NCBI RefSeq assembly: GCF_000296215.2
Contig: NZ_CP013949.1
Location: 4,829,501 to 4,893,500 of the forward strand
Length of the DNA stretch: 64,000 nt
Direction of reading: 5' to 3'
Source: Bradyrhizobium sp. CCGE-LA001
GTDB taxonomy: Bacteria; Pseudomonadota; Alphaproteobacteria; Rhizobiales; Xanthobacteraceae
The notes below the pieces were generated by a model. It was not told the DNA's origin, ran no database searches, and worked only from the letters and a program-made list of their open reading frames with translations. A program made the position numbers and the translations under genes. Position 1 is the stretch's first letter. Every line of letters starts with the position of its first letter. Below, one piece after another: positions 25,877-34,346 of the stretch.

Positions 25877-26293
25877 TTACGCCGCCTCGGCTTCCTTCTC
25901 CTGCACCGGACCGGAGTCCTGGCCCTTGGCATCGACGTCGCGATCGACGAACTCGATCACGGCCATCGCGGCGTTGTCGCCGTAGCGGAAGCCCGCCTTG
26001 ATGATGCGGGTGTAACCGCCCTGGCGATCCTTGTAGCGGGTGGCCAGGACGTCAAACAGCTTCTTGACCTGATCCTTGTCGCGCATCTCGGAGATCGCTT
26101 GGCGGCGCATCGACAGGCCGCCCTTCTTGCCGAGGGTGACGAGCTTCTCGACGATCGGGCGAAGCTCCTTGGCCTTGGGCAGCGTGGTGACGATCTGCTC
26201 GTGCTTGATCAGTGCGGCCGCCATGTTGGCGAACATCGCCTTGCGGTGCTCGGCCGTGCGGTTGAGCTTCCGATGAACCTTGCCGTGACGCAT
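25877..26293 (-). CDS. rplQ: 50S ribosomal protein bL17
   Basis: 138 residues. The core RHGKVHRKLNRTAEHRKAMFANMA and the basic KAKELRPIVEKLVTLGKKG are standard for bL17 near the peptide exit tunnel. The tail after about residue 120 is acidic (DVDAKGQDSGPVQEKEAEAA), longer than in E. coli. It is the last gene of the supercluster and is separated from rpoA by a spacer containing a palindromic element. Confidence 0.96.
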   Translation of the reverse strand: MRHGKVHRKLNRTAEHRKAMFANMAAALIKHEQIVTTLPKAKELRPIVEKLVTLGKKGGLSMRRQAISEMRDKDQVKKLFDVLATRYKDRQGGYTRIIKAGFRYGDNAAMAVIEFVDRDVDAKGQDSGPVQEKEAEAA

Positions 26294-26377
26294 GTGTGTA
26301 GTCCTTACGTAAAAACTGCCGCGACGGTTCGTCGGACATGTTGCTCAGGTGGGCTGCCTGCGTTCGCCCTAGCAGCG

Positions 26378-26434
26378 GGTAGTGAATGGCGATTAGCGAG
26401 ATGTACTCGCTATTCGCCACTCCCCATTCGCCAA
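26378..26434. repeat. Palindromic element, copy A, behind rpoA
   Basis: Imperfect inverted repeat with GAATGGCGATTAGCGAG facing CTCGCTATTCGCCACT. It starts one base behind the rpoA stop codon (26436-26438 on the complementary strand). It belongs to the same family as 28031-28101 and 40919-40985. Confidence 0.8.
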
Positions 26435-26435
26435 C

Positions 26436-27467
26436 TCAGTAGTGATCCTCGAAGCGCTTGGCGAGCTCGTCGATGTTCTCCGGCGGCCAGCCCGGCACTT
26501 CCATACCGAGATGCAGACCCATCTGGGCCAGCACTTCCTTGATCTCGTTCAGCGACTTGCGGCCGAAGTTCGGAGTGCGGAGCATTTCGGCTTCGCTCTT
26601 CTGCACGAGGTCGCCGATATAGACGATGTTGTCGTTCTTCAGGCAGTTGGCCGAACGCACCGACAGCTCGAGCTCGTCCACCTTCTTGAGGAAGGCCGGG
26701 TTGAAGGCGAGGTCCGGGATGATCTCCTGGGCGACTTCCTTGCGCGGCTCTTCGAAATTGACGAACACATTGAGCTGGTCCTGGAGGATGCGGGCGGCAT
26801 AGGCCACCGAGTCATCCGGCGAGATCGCGCCGTTGGTTTCGATCGTCATGGTCAGCTTGTCGTAGTCGAGAATCTGGCCCTCGCGGGTGTTCTCGACCTT
26901 GTAGGAGACCTTGCGGACCGGCGAGTACAGGCTGTCGACCGGGATCAGACCGATCGGCGCGTCCTCGGGACGGTTACGCTCGGCGGGCACGTAGCCCTTG
27001 CCGGTCGAGACCGTGAACTCCATGCGGATCTCGGCGCCCTCGTCGAGGGTGCATATCTGCAGGTCCGGATTGAGGACGGTGACGTCGCCGACGGTCTGGA
27101 TGTCGCCGGCGGTGACGACGCCCGGGCCCTGCTTCTTCACGACCATGCGCTTGGGGCCTTCGCCCTGCATCTTGATCGAGATGTCCTTGATGTTCAGCAC
27201 GATGTCGGTGACGTCCTCACGGACGCCCGCGATCGAGGAGAACTCGTGCAGCACGCCGTCGATGTGCACCGACTGCACCGCCGCGCCCTGGAGCGAGGAG
27301 AGCAGGATGCGGCGCAGCGCATTGCCGAGGGTCTGGCCGAAGCCGCGCTCGAGCGGCTCGGCGACGATGGTCGCGAAACGCGAGGGATCGCTGCCGGGGG
27401 TCACCTGGAGCTTGTTCGGCCGAATCAGTTCTTGCCAATTTTTCTGGATCGTCACTGTTTCACCCAT
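26436..27467 (-). CDS. rpoA: RNA polymerase alpha subunit
   Basis: 343 residues. The N-terminal dimerisation domain contains GFGQTLGNALRRILLSSLQG and, further on, INVxxxD-type contacts for beta and beta'. The C-terminal domain (about 255-325) has LELSVRSANCL, whose Arg265-equivalent contacts UP-element DNA, and NEIKEVLAQMGLHLGM. Standard length for alphaproteobacteria. It is in the alpha operon, between rpsK and rplQ. Confidence 0.97.
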   Translation of the reverse strand: MGETVTIQKNWQELIRPNKLQVTPGSDPSRFATIVAEPLERGFGQTLGNALRRILLSSLQGAAVQSVHIDGVLHEFSSIAGVREDVTDIVLNIKDISIKMQGEGPKRMVVKKQGPGVVTAGDIQTVGDVTVLNPDLQICTLDEGAEIRMEFTVSTGKGYVPAERNRPEDAPIGLIPVDSLYSPVRKVSYKVENTREGQILDYDKLTMTIETNGAISPDDSVAYAARILQDQLNVFVNFEEPRKEVAQEIIPDLAFNPAFLKKVDELELSVRSANCLKNDNIVYIGDLVQKSEAEMLRTPNFGRKSLNEIKEVLAQMGLHLGMEVPGWPPENIDELAKRFEDHY

Positions 27468-27551
27468 ACAGGCCAGTCAATTTGACAGTTCAAATACTGG
27501 CGTTGGAGAAAGGCCGCAGAGCATTCCCGCGGCTTCTTTTGAAAAGTCATC

Positions 27552-27571
27552 GCGGGCGCCGATGCGCCCGC
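27552..27571. other. Hairpin in the rpsK-rpoA spacer
   Basis: GCGGGCG-N6-CGCCCGC, a 7-bp perfect GC stem 9 bases downstream of the rpsK stop. No U-run follows, so it may be a partial attenuator or RNA-processing signal that changes the ratio of rpoA to ribosomal proteins. Confidence 0.5.
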
Positions 27572-27580
27572 AATGTCGTA

Positions 27581-27970
27581 TCAAACGCGCCGACGCTTGC
27601 GGGGACGGCAACCGTTGTGCGGGATCGTGGTCACGTCACGGATCGAGGTGACGGTGAAGCCCGCGGCCTGGAGGGCACGGAGTGCGGACTCGCGGCCCGA
27701 ACCGGGACCGGCGACTTCGACTTCCAGCGTGCGCATCCCATGCTCCTGCGCCTTCTTCGAGACGTCTTCCGCGGCGACCTGCGCGGCATACGGGGTCGAC
27801 TTGCGCGAGCCCTTGAAGCCCATCGTGCCGGCGGAGGACCAGGCAATCGTGTTGCCCTGCGCGTCGGTGATGGTGATCGTGGTATTGTTGAACGACGAGT
27901 TCACGTGCGCGACGCCGGAGGCGATGTTCTTGCGCTCACGACGACGAACGCGGGTGGCTTCCTTGCCCAT
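27581..27970 (-). CDS. rpsK: 30S ribosomal protein uS11
   Basis: 129 residues. HVNSSFNNTTITITDAQGN and SAGTMGFKGSRKSTPYAAQVAAE are diagnostic, and the C-terminus ends IPHNGCRPRKRRRV. uS11 lies on the 30S platform close to the E site. Spacing to the preceding rpsM (133 bases) contains a palindromic element. Confidence 0.97.
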   Translation of the reverse strand: MGKEATRVRRRERKNIASGVAHVNSSFNNTTITITDAQGNTIAWSSAGTMGFKGSRKSTPYAAQVAAEDVSKKAQEHGMRTLEVEVAGPGSGRESALRALQAAGFTVTSIRDVTTIPHNGCRPRKRRRV

Positions 27971-28030
27971 AGAGTACCTTTCCTGGAGATATCAAACGCC
28001 GCCGTAATGCCAGCGGCTACACCTGTGGAA

Positions 28031-28101
28031 GCGAATAACGAGTAGCGAATGGCGAATAGGGAAGCTCCCCTACTCGCCATTCGCCACTCCCGATCCGCCA
28101 G
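28031..28101. repeat. Palindromic element, copy B, behind rpsM
   Basis: GAGTAGCGAATGGCGAATAG faces CTACTCGCCATTCGCCACTC, giving a long hairpin. One end lies directly against the rpsM stop codon (28103-28105). Same family as copies at 26378 and 40919. Confidence 0.82.
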
Positions 28102-28102
28102 T

Positions 28103-28471
28103 TTACTTCTTCTTGCCGGCGATGGCCTTGGCCGGCCCCTTGCGCGTACGCGCATTGGTGTGGGTACGCTGGCCGCGCACCGGCAGACCACGACGATGAC
28201 GCAGGCCGCGATAGCAGCCGAGGTCCATCAGACGCTTGATGTTGATGCCGACCTCGCGACGCAGGTCGCCCTCGACGAGATAGTCGCGGTCGATCACTTC
28301 GCGGATCTGGAGCACTTCGGCGTCGCTGAGCTGATTGACGCGACGATCCACGGGGATCTTCACCTTCTCCAAGATCTCACCGGCGATCTTCTGACCGATG
28401 CCATGGATGTACTGGAGCGCGATCAGCACGCGCTTGTTGGTGGGAATGTTCACGCCGGCAATACGGGCCAC
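28103..28471 (-). CDS. rpsM: 30S ribosomal protein uS13
   Basis: 122 residues. ARIAGVNIPTNKRVLIALQYIHGIG at the start and RGLRHRRGLPVRGQRTHTNARTRKG near the end are typical. The basic tail KGPAKAIAGKKK reaches to the P-site tRNA. First gene after the adk-rpsM spacer of 184 bases, in which no rpmJ or infA gene is present, as usual in this group. Confidence 0.97.
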   Translation of the reverse strand: MARIAGVNIPTNKRVLIALQYIHGIGQKIAGEILEKVKIPVDRRVNQLSDAEVLQIREVIDRDYLVEGDLRREVGINIKRLMDLGCYRGLRHRRGLPVRGQRTHTNARTRKGPAKAIAGKKK

Positions 28472-28655
28472 GGCCTTCTCTCCTGTCGCCGATCCTCGTC
28501 AGGACCGGGCTTAAGTGCTTGTGTTCTCGGGCAGGTGTTCACAAACGCGAACACGACGCCCACCCCCGGTCTTCCTGGGGCCCGGCATCGTCTGAAACTA
28601 TCCGACTTGGATGCGGGGCTTATTAGGGGATTCCAGGTGCTTTCGTCAACCGCTG

Positions 28656-29498
28656 CTAGCGTTTGGCTCGCTTTTTCGTGACCTTTTTTGCAGCCTTCCT
28701 GGCACCCTTTTTGACGGCCCTCCCGGCGGTCTTTTTGGCCGCTTTCCTGGGTGCCTTCTTGGCACCCTTCACGGCCTTCTTGGCGGCCTTTTTTGCCGGT
28801 TTGGCGGATTTCTTCGCCGTTTTGGCCGACTTTTTGGCCTTCTTGCCCGCCTTGGCCTTCTTGGCCGGCGCCGCCTTGGCCGCGCTGCGAGCATGCGTCT
28901 TGGGTTCCACCGCGCCCAGCGCCAGCAGCTGGCGGTGGATAGCGCGGGTGACCTCGTCGATGGCCATCATGCCGTCGATGGTCGAAAGCTTCCGCCGCTC
29001 GGAATAATAATGAATCAGCGGTTCCGTCTGGCTGCGGTAGCTGGCGAGCCGCTTGGTCAGGACCTCCGGAGTGTCGTCGACCCGGACCTCCTCTCCGCGC
29101 TCGCGCATCTGGGCGACGCGGGTCTCGACGCGGTTCAGGAGCGCACTCTCGTTGACACGAAGCTCGATGACGGCATCGAGCTTGAGGTGCTTGCGCCTCA
29201 ACAGCTCATCCAGCGCCTCGGCCTGCGGCACGGTGCGCGGAAAACCGTCGAGGATGAAACCGTTCCTGGCGTCCGGCTGGTCGATGCGGTCTGAGATGAT
29301 TCCGACCACGACGTCGTCCGGCACGAGGCCGCCGCTCGCCATGATCTCCTTGGCCTTCAGCCCGACCGGCGTTCCCGCCGCAACGGCCGCGCGCAGCATC
29401 TCGCCGGTCGAGAGCTGGACGATGCCATAGCGCTGCACCAAGAGCTGCGCCTGGGTCCCCTTGCCCGACCCCGGCGGTCCCAGAAGTATAATTCTCAT
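28656..29498 (-). CDS. adk: Adenylate kinase with lysine/alanine-rich histone-like C-terminal tail
   Basis: 280 residues; a standard Adk has about 190-220. Residues 1-195 are a complete kinase of the short-lid type: P-loop GPPGSGKGT (7-15), the AMP-binding segment, DGFPRT (84-89), and RERGEEVRVDDTPEVL in place of a zinc-bearing lid. From residue 203 to 280 the chain is almost only Lys, Ala, Arg and a few Ser/Thr/Pro (30 Lys and 6 Arg in 78 residues), with repeated AKK and KKAxK units like the tails of histone H1 or bacterial histone-like proteins. The frame is uninterrupted. It catalyses AMP + ATP = 2 ADP; the tail suggests nucleic-acid or ribosome binding, which is inference. It lies between secY and rpsM as in related genomes. 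Confidence 0.93.
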   Translation of the reverse strand: MRIILLGPPGSGKGTQAQLLVQRYGIVQLSTGEMLRAAVAAGTPVGLKAKEIMASGGLVPDDVVVGIISDRIDQPDARNGFILDGFPRTVPQAEALDELLRRKHLKLDAVIELRVNESALLNRVETRVAQMRERGEEVRVDDTPEVLTKRLASYRSQTEPLIHYYSERRKLSTIDGMMAIDEVTRAIHRQLLALGAVEPKTHARSAAKAAPAKKAKAGKKAKKSAKTAKKSAKPAKKAAKKAVKGAKKAPRKAAKKTAGRAVKKGARKAAKKVTKKRAKR

Positions 29499-29772
29499 CG
29501 GCGTACGCCCCCCGGATTGGTGAGCGATACGTCGCGCACCTGCGTTTGAAGATCAAGAACAGTGCAAACCACAATCAGCGCCGCACCGCTACCCTATCAT
29601 AGGGGAGCGAATGCGCGGACGCCAAGAAGGCCTTTGAAATCAGTGATTGCGTCGCCACCGCAGCAGCTCTGTCGGTGCGCCGAACGGCCGACTGGTCGCA
29701 TCTTCGAACGCCGCGGTTTGCTCGCGCGACGAATCGGTGACGCAGCTGCGACGTCCCTCGAGGACGCCGCGT

Positions 29773-31104
29773 TCAGCGGCGGCGGCCGCGCAGCTTCGAC
29801 TTCCGGATCAGGCCCTCGTACTGGTGCGCCAGCAGATAGCCCTGCACCTGCGCCACCGTATCCATGGTGACGCTGACCACGATCAGCAGCGAGGTGCCGC
29901 CGAAGTAGAACGGCACCGAGGCGTAGGAGATCAGGATTTCCGGAATCAAGCAGACGATCGCGAGATAGATCGCGCCTAGCACCGTGATGCGCGACAGCAC
30001 GTAGTCGATGTATTCGGCCGTGCGCTCGCCGGGGCGGATTCCCGGAATGAAGCCGCCATGCTTCTTCAGATTGTCGGCGGTCTCGGTCGGGTTGAACACG
30101 ATCGCGGTGTAGAAGAACGCGAAGAACACGATCAGCGCCAGATACATGATCAGGAACAGCGGACGGCCGTGGCCGAGCTGGGTGTTGATCCACTGGAACC
30201 ATTCCGGGCCGCTGCCCGAATTGAAGTTCGCAACCGTCGTCGGCAGCAGCAGCAGCGAGGATGCGAAGATCGGCGGGATCACGCCCGAGGTGTTGAGCTT
30301 GAGCGGCAGATGCGAGGACTGGCCCTCGAACATCTTGTTGCCGACCTGGCGCTTCGGATACTGGATCAGCAGACGGCGCTGGGCGCGCTCCATGAACACG
30401 ATGAAGGCGATCACGACGACGGCCATGATGATGACGATCAGGATCAGACCGGTCGACATCGCGCCCTGACGGCCGAGCTCGAGCATGTTGGCGAGCGCTG
30501 CGGGCAGTTCGGCGACGATGCCGGCGAGAATGATCAACGAGATGCCGTTGCCGATGCCGCGCGAGGTGATCTGCTCGCCCAGCCACATCAGGAACATGGT
30601 GCCGCCGGTCAGCGTGATCGCCGTGGACAGGCGGAAGAACATGCCGGGCTCGCTGACGACGTTGCCGGCGCCTTCGAGGCCCACCGCGATGCCGTAGGAC
30701 TGGAACGCGGCCAGGATCACCGTGAGATAGCGGGTGTACTGGTTCAGAGTCTTGCGGCCAGCCTCGCCCTCCTTCTTCAGCGCCTCGAGCTGCGGCGAGA
30801 CGGTGGTCAGGAGCTGGATGATGATCGAGGCCGAGATGTACGGCATGATGTTCAGCGCGAAGATCGCCATGCGGTGGATGCCGCCGCCGGCGAACATGTT
30901 GAACATGCCGAGGATGCCGCCCGCCTGGGAGCGGAACACCTGCTCCCAGATGTTGGGATCGATGCCTGGCAGCGGGATGTAGGTCCCGAGCCGATAAACG
31001 AGCAGCGCACCCAGGGTGAACCAGATGCGCTTCTTCAGTTCGTCGGCCTTGGCAAACGCGCCGAAATTGAGATTGGCTGCCAGTTGTTCCGCTGCAGAGA
31101 CCAT
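29773..31104 (-). CDS. secY: Protein translocase subunit SecY
   Basis: 443 residues with ten hydrophobic segments. LNFGAFAKADELKKRIWFTLGAL opens the N-terminus, the plug region follows TM1 (GIDPNIWEQVFRSQAGGILGMFN), and the conserved cytosolic loop before the end has PGERTAEYIDYVLSRITV. It is the channel of the Sec translocon; the SecE partner is encoded at 63796-63987. Expression with ribosomal genes is the classic spc-operon arrangement. Confidence 0.97.
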   Translation of the reverse strand: MVSAAEQLAANLNFGAFAKADELKKRIWFTLGALLVYRLGTYIPLPGIDPNIWEQVFRSQAGGILGMFNMFAGGGIHRMAIFALNIMPYISASIIIQLLTTVSPQLEALKKEGEAGRKTLNQYTRYLTVILAAFQSYGIAVGLEGAGNVVSEPGMFFRLSTAITLTGGTMFLMWLGEQITSRGIGNGISLIILAGIVAELPAALANMLELGRQGAMSTGLILIVIIMAVVVIAFIVFMERAQRRLLIQYPKRQVGNKMFEGQSSHLPLKLNTSGVIPPIFASSLLLLPTTVANFNSGSGPEWFQWINTQLGHGRPLFLIMYLALIVFFAFFYTAIVFNPTETADNLKKHGGFIPGIRPGERTAEYIDYVLSRITVLGAIYLAIVCLIPEILISYASVPFYFGGTSLLIVVSVTMDTVAQVQGYLLAHQYEGLIRKSKLRGRRR

Positions 31105-31220
31105 CTTGGACTTTCTCCCGCCGCCTGTTGCGCCGTCATGCCCGCGGCCGGGCTACTTTAGCGGACGCCGGACATTATCTGGGGCTCGGCTTCGATAAGT
31201 CCACGTCCCGCCTGCGTAAA

Positions 31221-31239
31221 GGCCCGCGAGGCGCGGGCC
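31221..31239. other. Hairpin in the rplO-secY spacer
   Basis: GGCCCGCG-AGG-CGCGGGCC, an 8-bp perfect stem. On the minus strand it is followed by TTTACG, so it could partially terminate after rplO and lower secY/adk expression relative to ribosomal proteins. Confidence 0.55.
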
Positions 31240-31252
31240 AATGACGCAGTTG

Positions 31253-31738
31253 TTACGCCGCCTCGCCTTCTTCCTTGGCAGGGGCGAGGATCTTGACCGA
31301 ACCGCCGGCCTTCTCGACCGCCGCGATCGCGGTCTTGGAGGCGCCATGCACTTCGATGTTGAGCTTGGACTTGAGCTCGCCGCGGCCGAGCAGCCGCAGG
31401 CCGGCCTTGGCGCGGCGCAGCACGCCGCCCTTCACCAGGGCCTCGACGTTCACGACGCTGCCGGCGTCGATCTTCTTGGCATCGACCGCTTCCTGGAGCC
31501 GGTCGAGATTGATCTCGGCGAACTCGACGCGGAAGATGTTGTTGAAGCCGCGCTTGGGCAGACGGCGATGCATCGGCATCTGGCCGCCTTCGAAACCCTT
31601 GATGCGCACGCCCGAACGCGCGGTCTGGCCCTTGCCGCCGCGGCCGGACTGCTTGCCCTTGCCCGAACCGATGCCGCGGCCGACGCGCATGCGCTTCTTG
31701 CGCGAGCCGGCGTTGTCGGCGATATCGCTGAGCTTCAT
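31253..31738 (-). CDS. rplO: 50S ribosomal protein uL15
   Basis: 161 residues. MKLSDIADNAGSRKKRMRVGRGIGSGKGKQ and SGRGGKGQTARSG are the typical glycine-rich rRNA-binding N-terminus; VNVEALVKGGVLRRAKAGLRLLG is the globular part. The C-terminus is slightly acidic (KEEGEAA). Assembles late in the large subunit. Confidence 0.97.
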   Translation of the reverse strand: MKLSDIADNAGSRKKRMRVGRGIGSGKGKQSGRGGKGQTARSGVRIKGFEGGQMPMHRRLPKRGFNNIFRVEFAEINLDRLQEAVDAKKIDAGSVVNVEALVKGGVLRRAKAGLRLLGRGELKSKLNIEVHGASKTAIAAVEKAGGSVKILAPAKEEGEAA

Positions 31739-31800
31739 CGCCCTTCTCCTTGTGTCATGCGCACGATCGTCACCGGGAAACCGGGATCGCGCGCCGTTTC

Positions 31801-31995
31801 TTACTTCTCGTCGACGATGCGGACGAGATGGTGAACCTTCTCGATCATGCCGCGGACGGCCGGGGTGTCCGGCAGTTCGCTGGTGCGGCCGATCTTGTTG
31901 AGCTTGAGCCCGATCAGCGTCGAGCGCTGCGAGTGATGGCGGCGGATCGCGCTGCCGGTCTGCTCGAGCTTGATCGTCTTTTCGGCCTTGGCCAT
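31801..31995 (-). CDS. rpmD: 50S ribosomal protein uL30
   Basis: 64 residues. IKLEQTGSAIRRHHSQRSTLIGLKLNKIG covers the conserved ferredoxin-like core and TPAVRGMIEKVHHLVRI the C-terminal helix. Normal length; sits between rpsE and rplO. Confidence 0.96.
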   Translation of the reverse strand: MAKAEKTIKLEQTGSAIRRHHSQRSTLIGLKLNKIGRTSELPDTPAVRGMIEKVHHLVRIVDEK

Positions 31996-32019
31996 GGGAG
32001 TCTACTCCGAAAGCTTCCG

Positions 32020-32613
32020 TTAGTCGGCAGCCGCCTCGGCATCGCCGCCGATACGACGGGACTGCAGAGTGGACACCTTGATGTTGCGGCGGGCAGCGAC
32101 CGAGCGCGGCGAATCCTGATGCTTCAGCGCGTCGAAGGTTGCGCGAACCATGTTGTACGGGTTCGACGAGCCGATCGACTTCGCCACCACGTCCTGGACG
32201 CCGAGCGTCTCGAACACGGCGCGCATCGGGCCGCCGGCGATGATGCCGGTACCGGCCGGGGCAGCACGCAGGTAGACACGGCCCGCGCCGTGACGGCCGG
32301 CGATGTCGTGATGGAGCGTGCGGCCCTCGCGCAGCGAGACGCGGGTCAGGTTGCGCTTGGCCGACTCCGTCGCCTTGCGGATCGCCTCAGGGACTTCGCG
32401 GGCCTTGCCGTGACCGAAGCCGGCGCGGCCCTTCTGATCGCCGATCACGACCAGCGCTGCGAAACCGAAACGCTTGCCGCCCTTGACGACCTTGGCCACG
32501 CGATTGATGTGGACGAGCTTGTCCACGAACTCGCTGTCGCGCTCTTCACGCTCCTTGCGCTCGCGTCCGCCGCCGCGCTGATCGCGTCCACCACGTTGTT
32601 CGCGTTCTGCCAT
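32020..32613 (-). CDS. rpsE: 30S ribosomal protein uS5
   Basis: 197 residues, longer than the E. coli protein (167) by a charged Gln/Arg/Glu-rich N-terminal extension (residues 2-25). The S5 fold begins at DSEFVDKLVHINRVAKVVKGGKRF; GHGKAREVPEAIRKATESAKRN and IIAGGPMRAVFE follow. It takes part in decoding accuracy and lies at the mRNA entry site. The C-terminal Gly-Gly-Asp tail (RRIGGDAEAAAD) is group-typical. Confidence 0.96.
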   Translation of the reverse strand: MAEREQRGGRDQRGGGRERKEREERDSEFVDKLVHINRVAKVVKGGKRFGFAALVVIGDQKGRAGFGHGKAREVPEAIRKATESAKRNLTRVSLREGRTLHHDIAGRHGAGRVYLRAAPAGTGIIAGGPMRAVFETLGVQDVVAKSIGSSNPYNMVRATFDALKHQDSPRSVAARRNIKVSTLQSRRIGGDAEAAAD

Positions 32614-32657
32614 TTTTCTAATCCTTCAGAGGCTTACGCCTCAATCCTCAAATTCTG

Positions 32658-33020
32658 TTAGAAGCTCAGCCCGCTCTCACGCGCGGCGTCGGCAAGAGCC
32701 TTGACGCGTCCGTGATAGAGATAGCTGCCGCGATCGAACACGACTTCCTTGACACCCTTTTCAGCAGCGCGCTCGGCCAGCAGCTTGCCGACCGCCTTTG
32801 CCGCATCGATGTCGGCGCCGGTCTTGCCCCCGTCCCGCATTGCCTTCTCTAGCGAAGAGGCAGAGGCCAGCGTCTCGCCCTTCAGGTCGTCGATGACCTG
32901 GGCGTAGATGTGCTTGGACGAGCGGAACACCGACAGACGCGGACGGCCACCACCGGAGCGGCGCAGCTTCAGCCGCACACTCCGCTTGCGCCGGGCATTC
33001 GTAACCTTGGCTTTGGACAT
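32658..33020 (-). CDS. rplR: 50S ribosomal protein uL18
   Basis: 120 residues. RRKRSVRLKLRRSGGGRPRLSVFRSSKHIYAQVIDD binds 5S rRNA; FDRGSYLYHGRVKALADAARESGL is the conserved end. Spacing to rplF is 11 bases. Confidence 0.97.
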   Translation of the reverse strand: MSKAKVTNARRKRSVRLKLRRSGGGRPRLSVFRSSKHIYAQVIDDLKGETLASASSLEKAMRDGGKTGADIDAAKAVGKLLAERAAEKGVKEVVFDRGSYLYHGRVKALADAARESGLSF

Positions 33021-33031
33021 GACCGGCTCCG

Positions 33032-33565
33032 TTACTTCTTCTTGCCTTCCTTGCGGAAGATGAATTCGCCAACATACTTCACGCCCTTGCCCTTATAGGG
33101 CTCCGGCGGGCGATAGGCCCGGATCTCGGCGGCGACCTGGCCGACGCGCTGGACGTCGCTGCCGGTCACTGTGATCTCGGTCGGCTTCGGAACAGTGATC
33201 GTGATCCCTTCCGGGATCGGATAGACCACGTCGTGGCTGTAACCGAGCGCGAGCTGGAGGTTCTTGCCCTGCATCGCGGCGCGGTAGCCGACGCCGGTGA
33301 TCTCGAGCTTCTTCTCGAAGCCCTTGGTGACGCCTTCGACCAGATTCGCGACCTGAGCGCGAGCGGTACCGTACAGCGCCCGCGCGCGGTTGGTCTCGGC
33401 CCGCGGCTTGACCTTGATCTGGCCGCTCTCGAGCTTCACCTCGACCTCGTCATGGACGACGAACTGAAGCTGGCCCTTGGGCCCCTTCATCTTGACGGTC
33501 TGCCCATCGACGGTCGCGGTCACACCCGACGGAACCGCCACAGGCCTTTTGCCAACACGTGACAT
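33032..33565 (-). CDS. rplF: 50S ribosomal protein uL6
   Basis: 177 residues, the usual length. The start is set at ATG 33565 (MSRVGKRPVAVPSGV); an earlier in-frame ATG at 33625 would overlap rpsH and add a non-conserved stretch. The two repeats of the L6 fold are visible, the second with PEGITITVPKPTEITVTGSD and RPPEPYKGKGVKY, which contacts the sarcin-ricin loop. Confidence 0.96.
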   Translation of the reverse strand: MSRVGKRPVAVPSGVTATVDGQTVKMKGPKGQLQFVVHDEVEVKLESGQIKVKPRAETNRARALYGTARAQVANLVEGVTKGFEKKLEITGVGYRAAMQGKNLQLALGYSHDVVYPIPEGITITVPKPTEITVTGSDVQRVGQVAAEIRAYRPPEPYKGKGVKYVGEFIFRKEGKKK

Positions 33566-33581
33566 GGATGAAAAATCCTTC

Positions 33582-33980
33582 TCAGAACACCGTGAAGAGG
33601 ACTTCACCGCCCACATTCGCGTCACGCGCGCTGTGGTCGGCCATGATCCCCTTCGGCGTCGACAACACCGAAATGCCGAGCCCGTTGTTGACCCGCGGCA
33701 GGGCCTTCACCGAAGCGTAGACACGACGCCCAGGCTTGGAGACCCGCTCGATCTCGCGGATGACGGGCTCGCCGTCGAAATATTTCAGCTCGATCTCGAT
33801 CTCGCTGCGCCCCGAGGGATGCTCGAGCGTGGCGTAACCGCGGATGTAGCCCTCGCTCTTGAGGACCTCGAGCACGTTCTCGCGCATCTTCGAGCCAGGC
33901 GTGGAGACCTTGGTCTTGGAGCGCATCTGCGCGTTGCGGATGCGGGTGATCAGATCGCTGATTGGATCGTGCGTAGACAT
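33582..33980 (-). CDS. rpsH: 30S ribosomal protein uS8
   Basis: 132 residues. DPISDLITRIRNAQMRSK at the start and VNNGLGISVLSTPKGIM with DRSARD-like ending (DHSARDANVGGEVLFTVF) are diagnostic. In E. coli uS8 represses the spc operon by binding mRNA near rplE; whether this happens here is not visible. Confidence 0.97.
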   Translation of the reverse strand: MSTHDPISDLITRIRNAQMRSKTKVSTPGSKMRENVLEVLKSEGYIRGYATLEHPSGRSEIEIELKYFDGEPVIREIERVSKPGRRVYASVKALPRVNNGLGISVLSTPKGIMADHSARDANVGGEVLFTVF

Positions 33981-33994
33981 CTAAACGACCCTCC

Positions 33995-34300
33995 TTACCA
34001 GCTCGACTTCACGAGGCCCGGGACCATGCCCTTGGAGCCAAGGTCGCGCAGCGCGATACGGGACAGCTTGTTCTTGCGGTAGTTCGAGCGCGGGCGGCCC
34101 GACAACTCGCAACGCAGGCGGATACGGGTCGCGGACGAGTTGCGCGGCATTTCCGCCAGCTTCAACGTCGCAGCGAAGCGCTCTTCCATCGGCAGCTTCT
34201 TGTCGGCGATGATCGCCTTCAACCGCTCGCGCTTGGGGGCGGCGTTCTTCACCATCCGCTTGCGACGGTTGTTCTTCTCGACTGAACTCTTCTTTGCCAT
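33995..34300 (-). CDS. rpsN: 30S ribosomal protein uS14
   Basis: 101 residues, the long, zinc-free form: no CxxC pairs are present. Conserved RCELSGRPRSNYRKNKLSR and RDLGSKGMVPGLVKSSW at the C-terminus. Located between rplE and rpsH as usual. Confidence 0.97.
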   Translation of the reverse strand: MAKKSSVEKNNRRKRMVKNAAPKRERLKAIIADKKLPMEERFAATLKLAEMPRNSSATRIRLRCELSGRPRSNYRKNKLSRIALRDLGSKGMVPGLVKSSW

Positions 34301-34346
34301 GCTTGGCTCCTGGGTATCCGCGTTTGAGAGGCTTTAGGACAGCATC

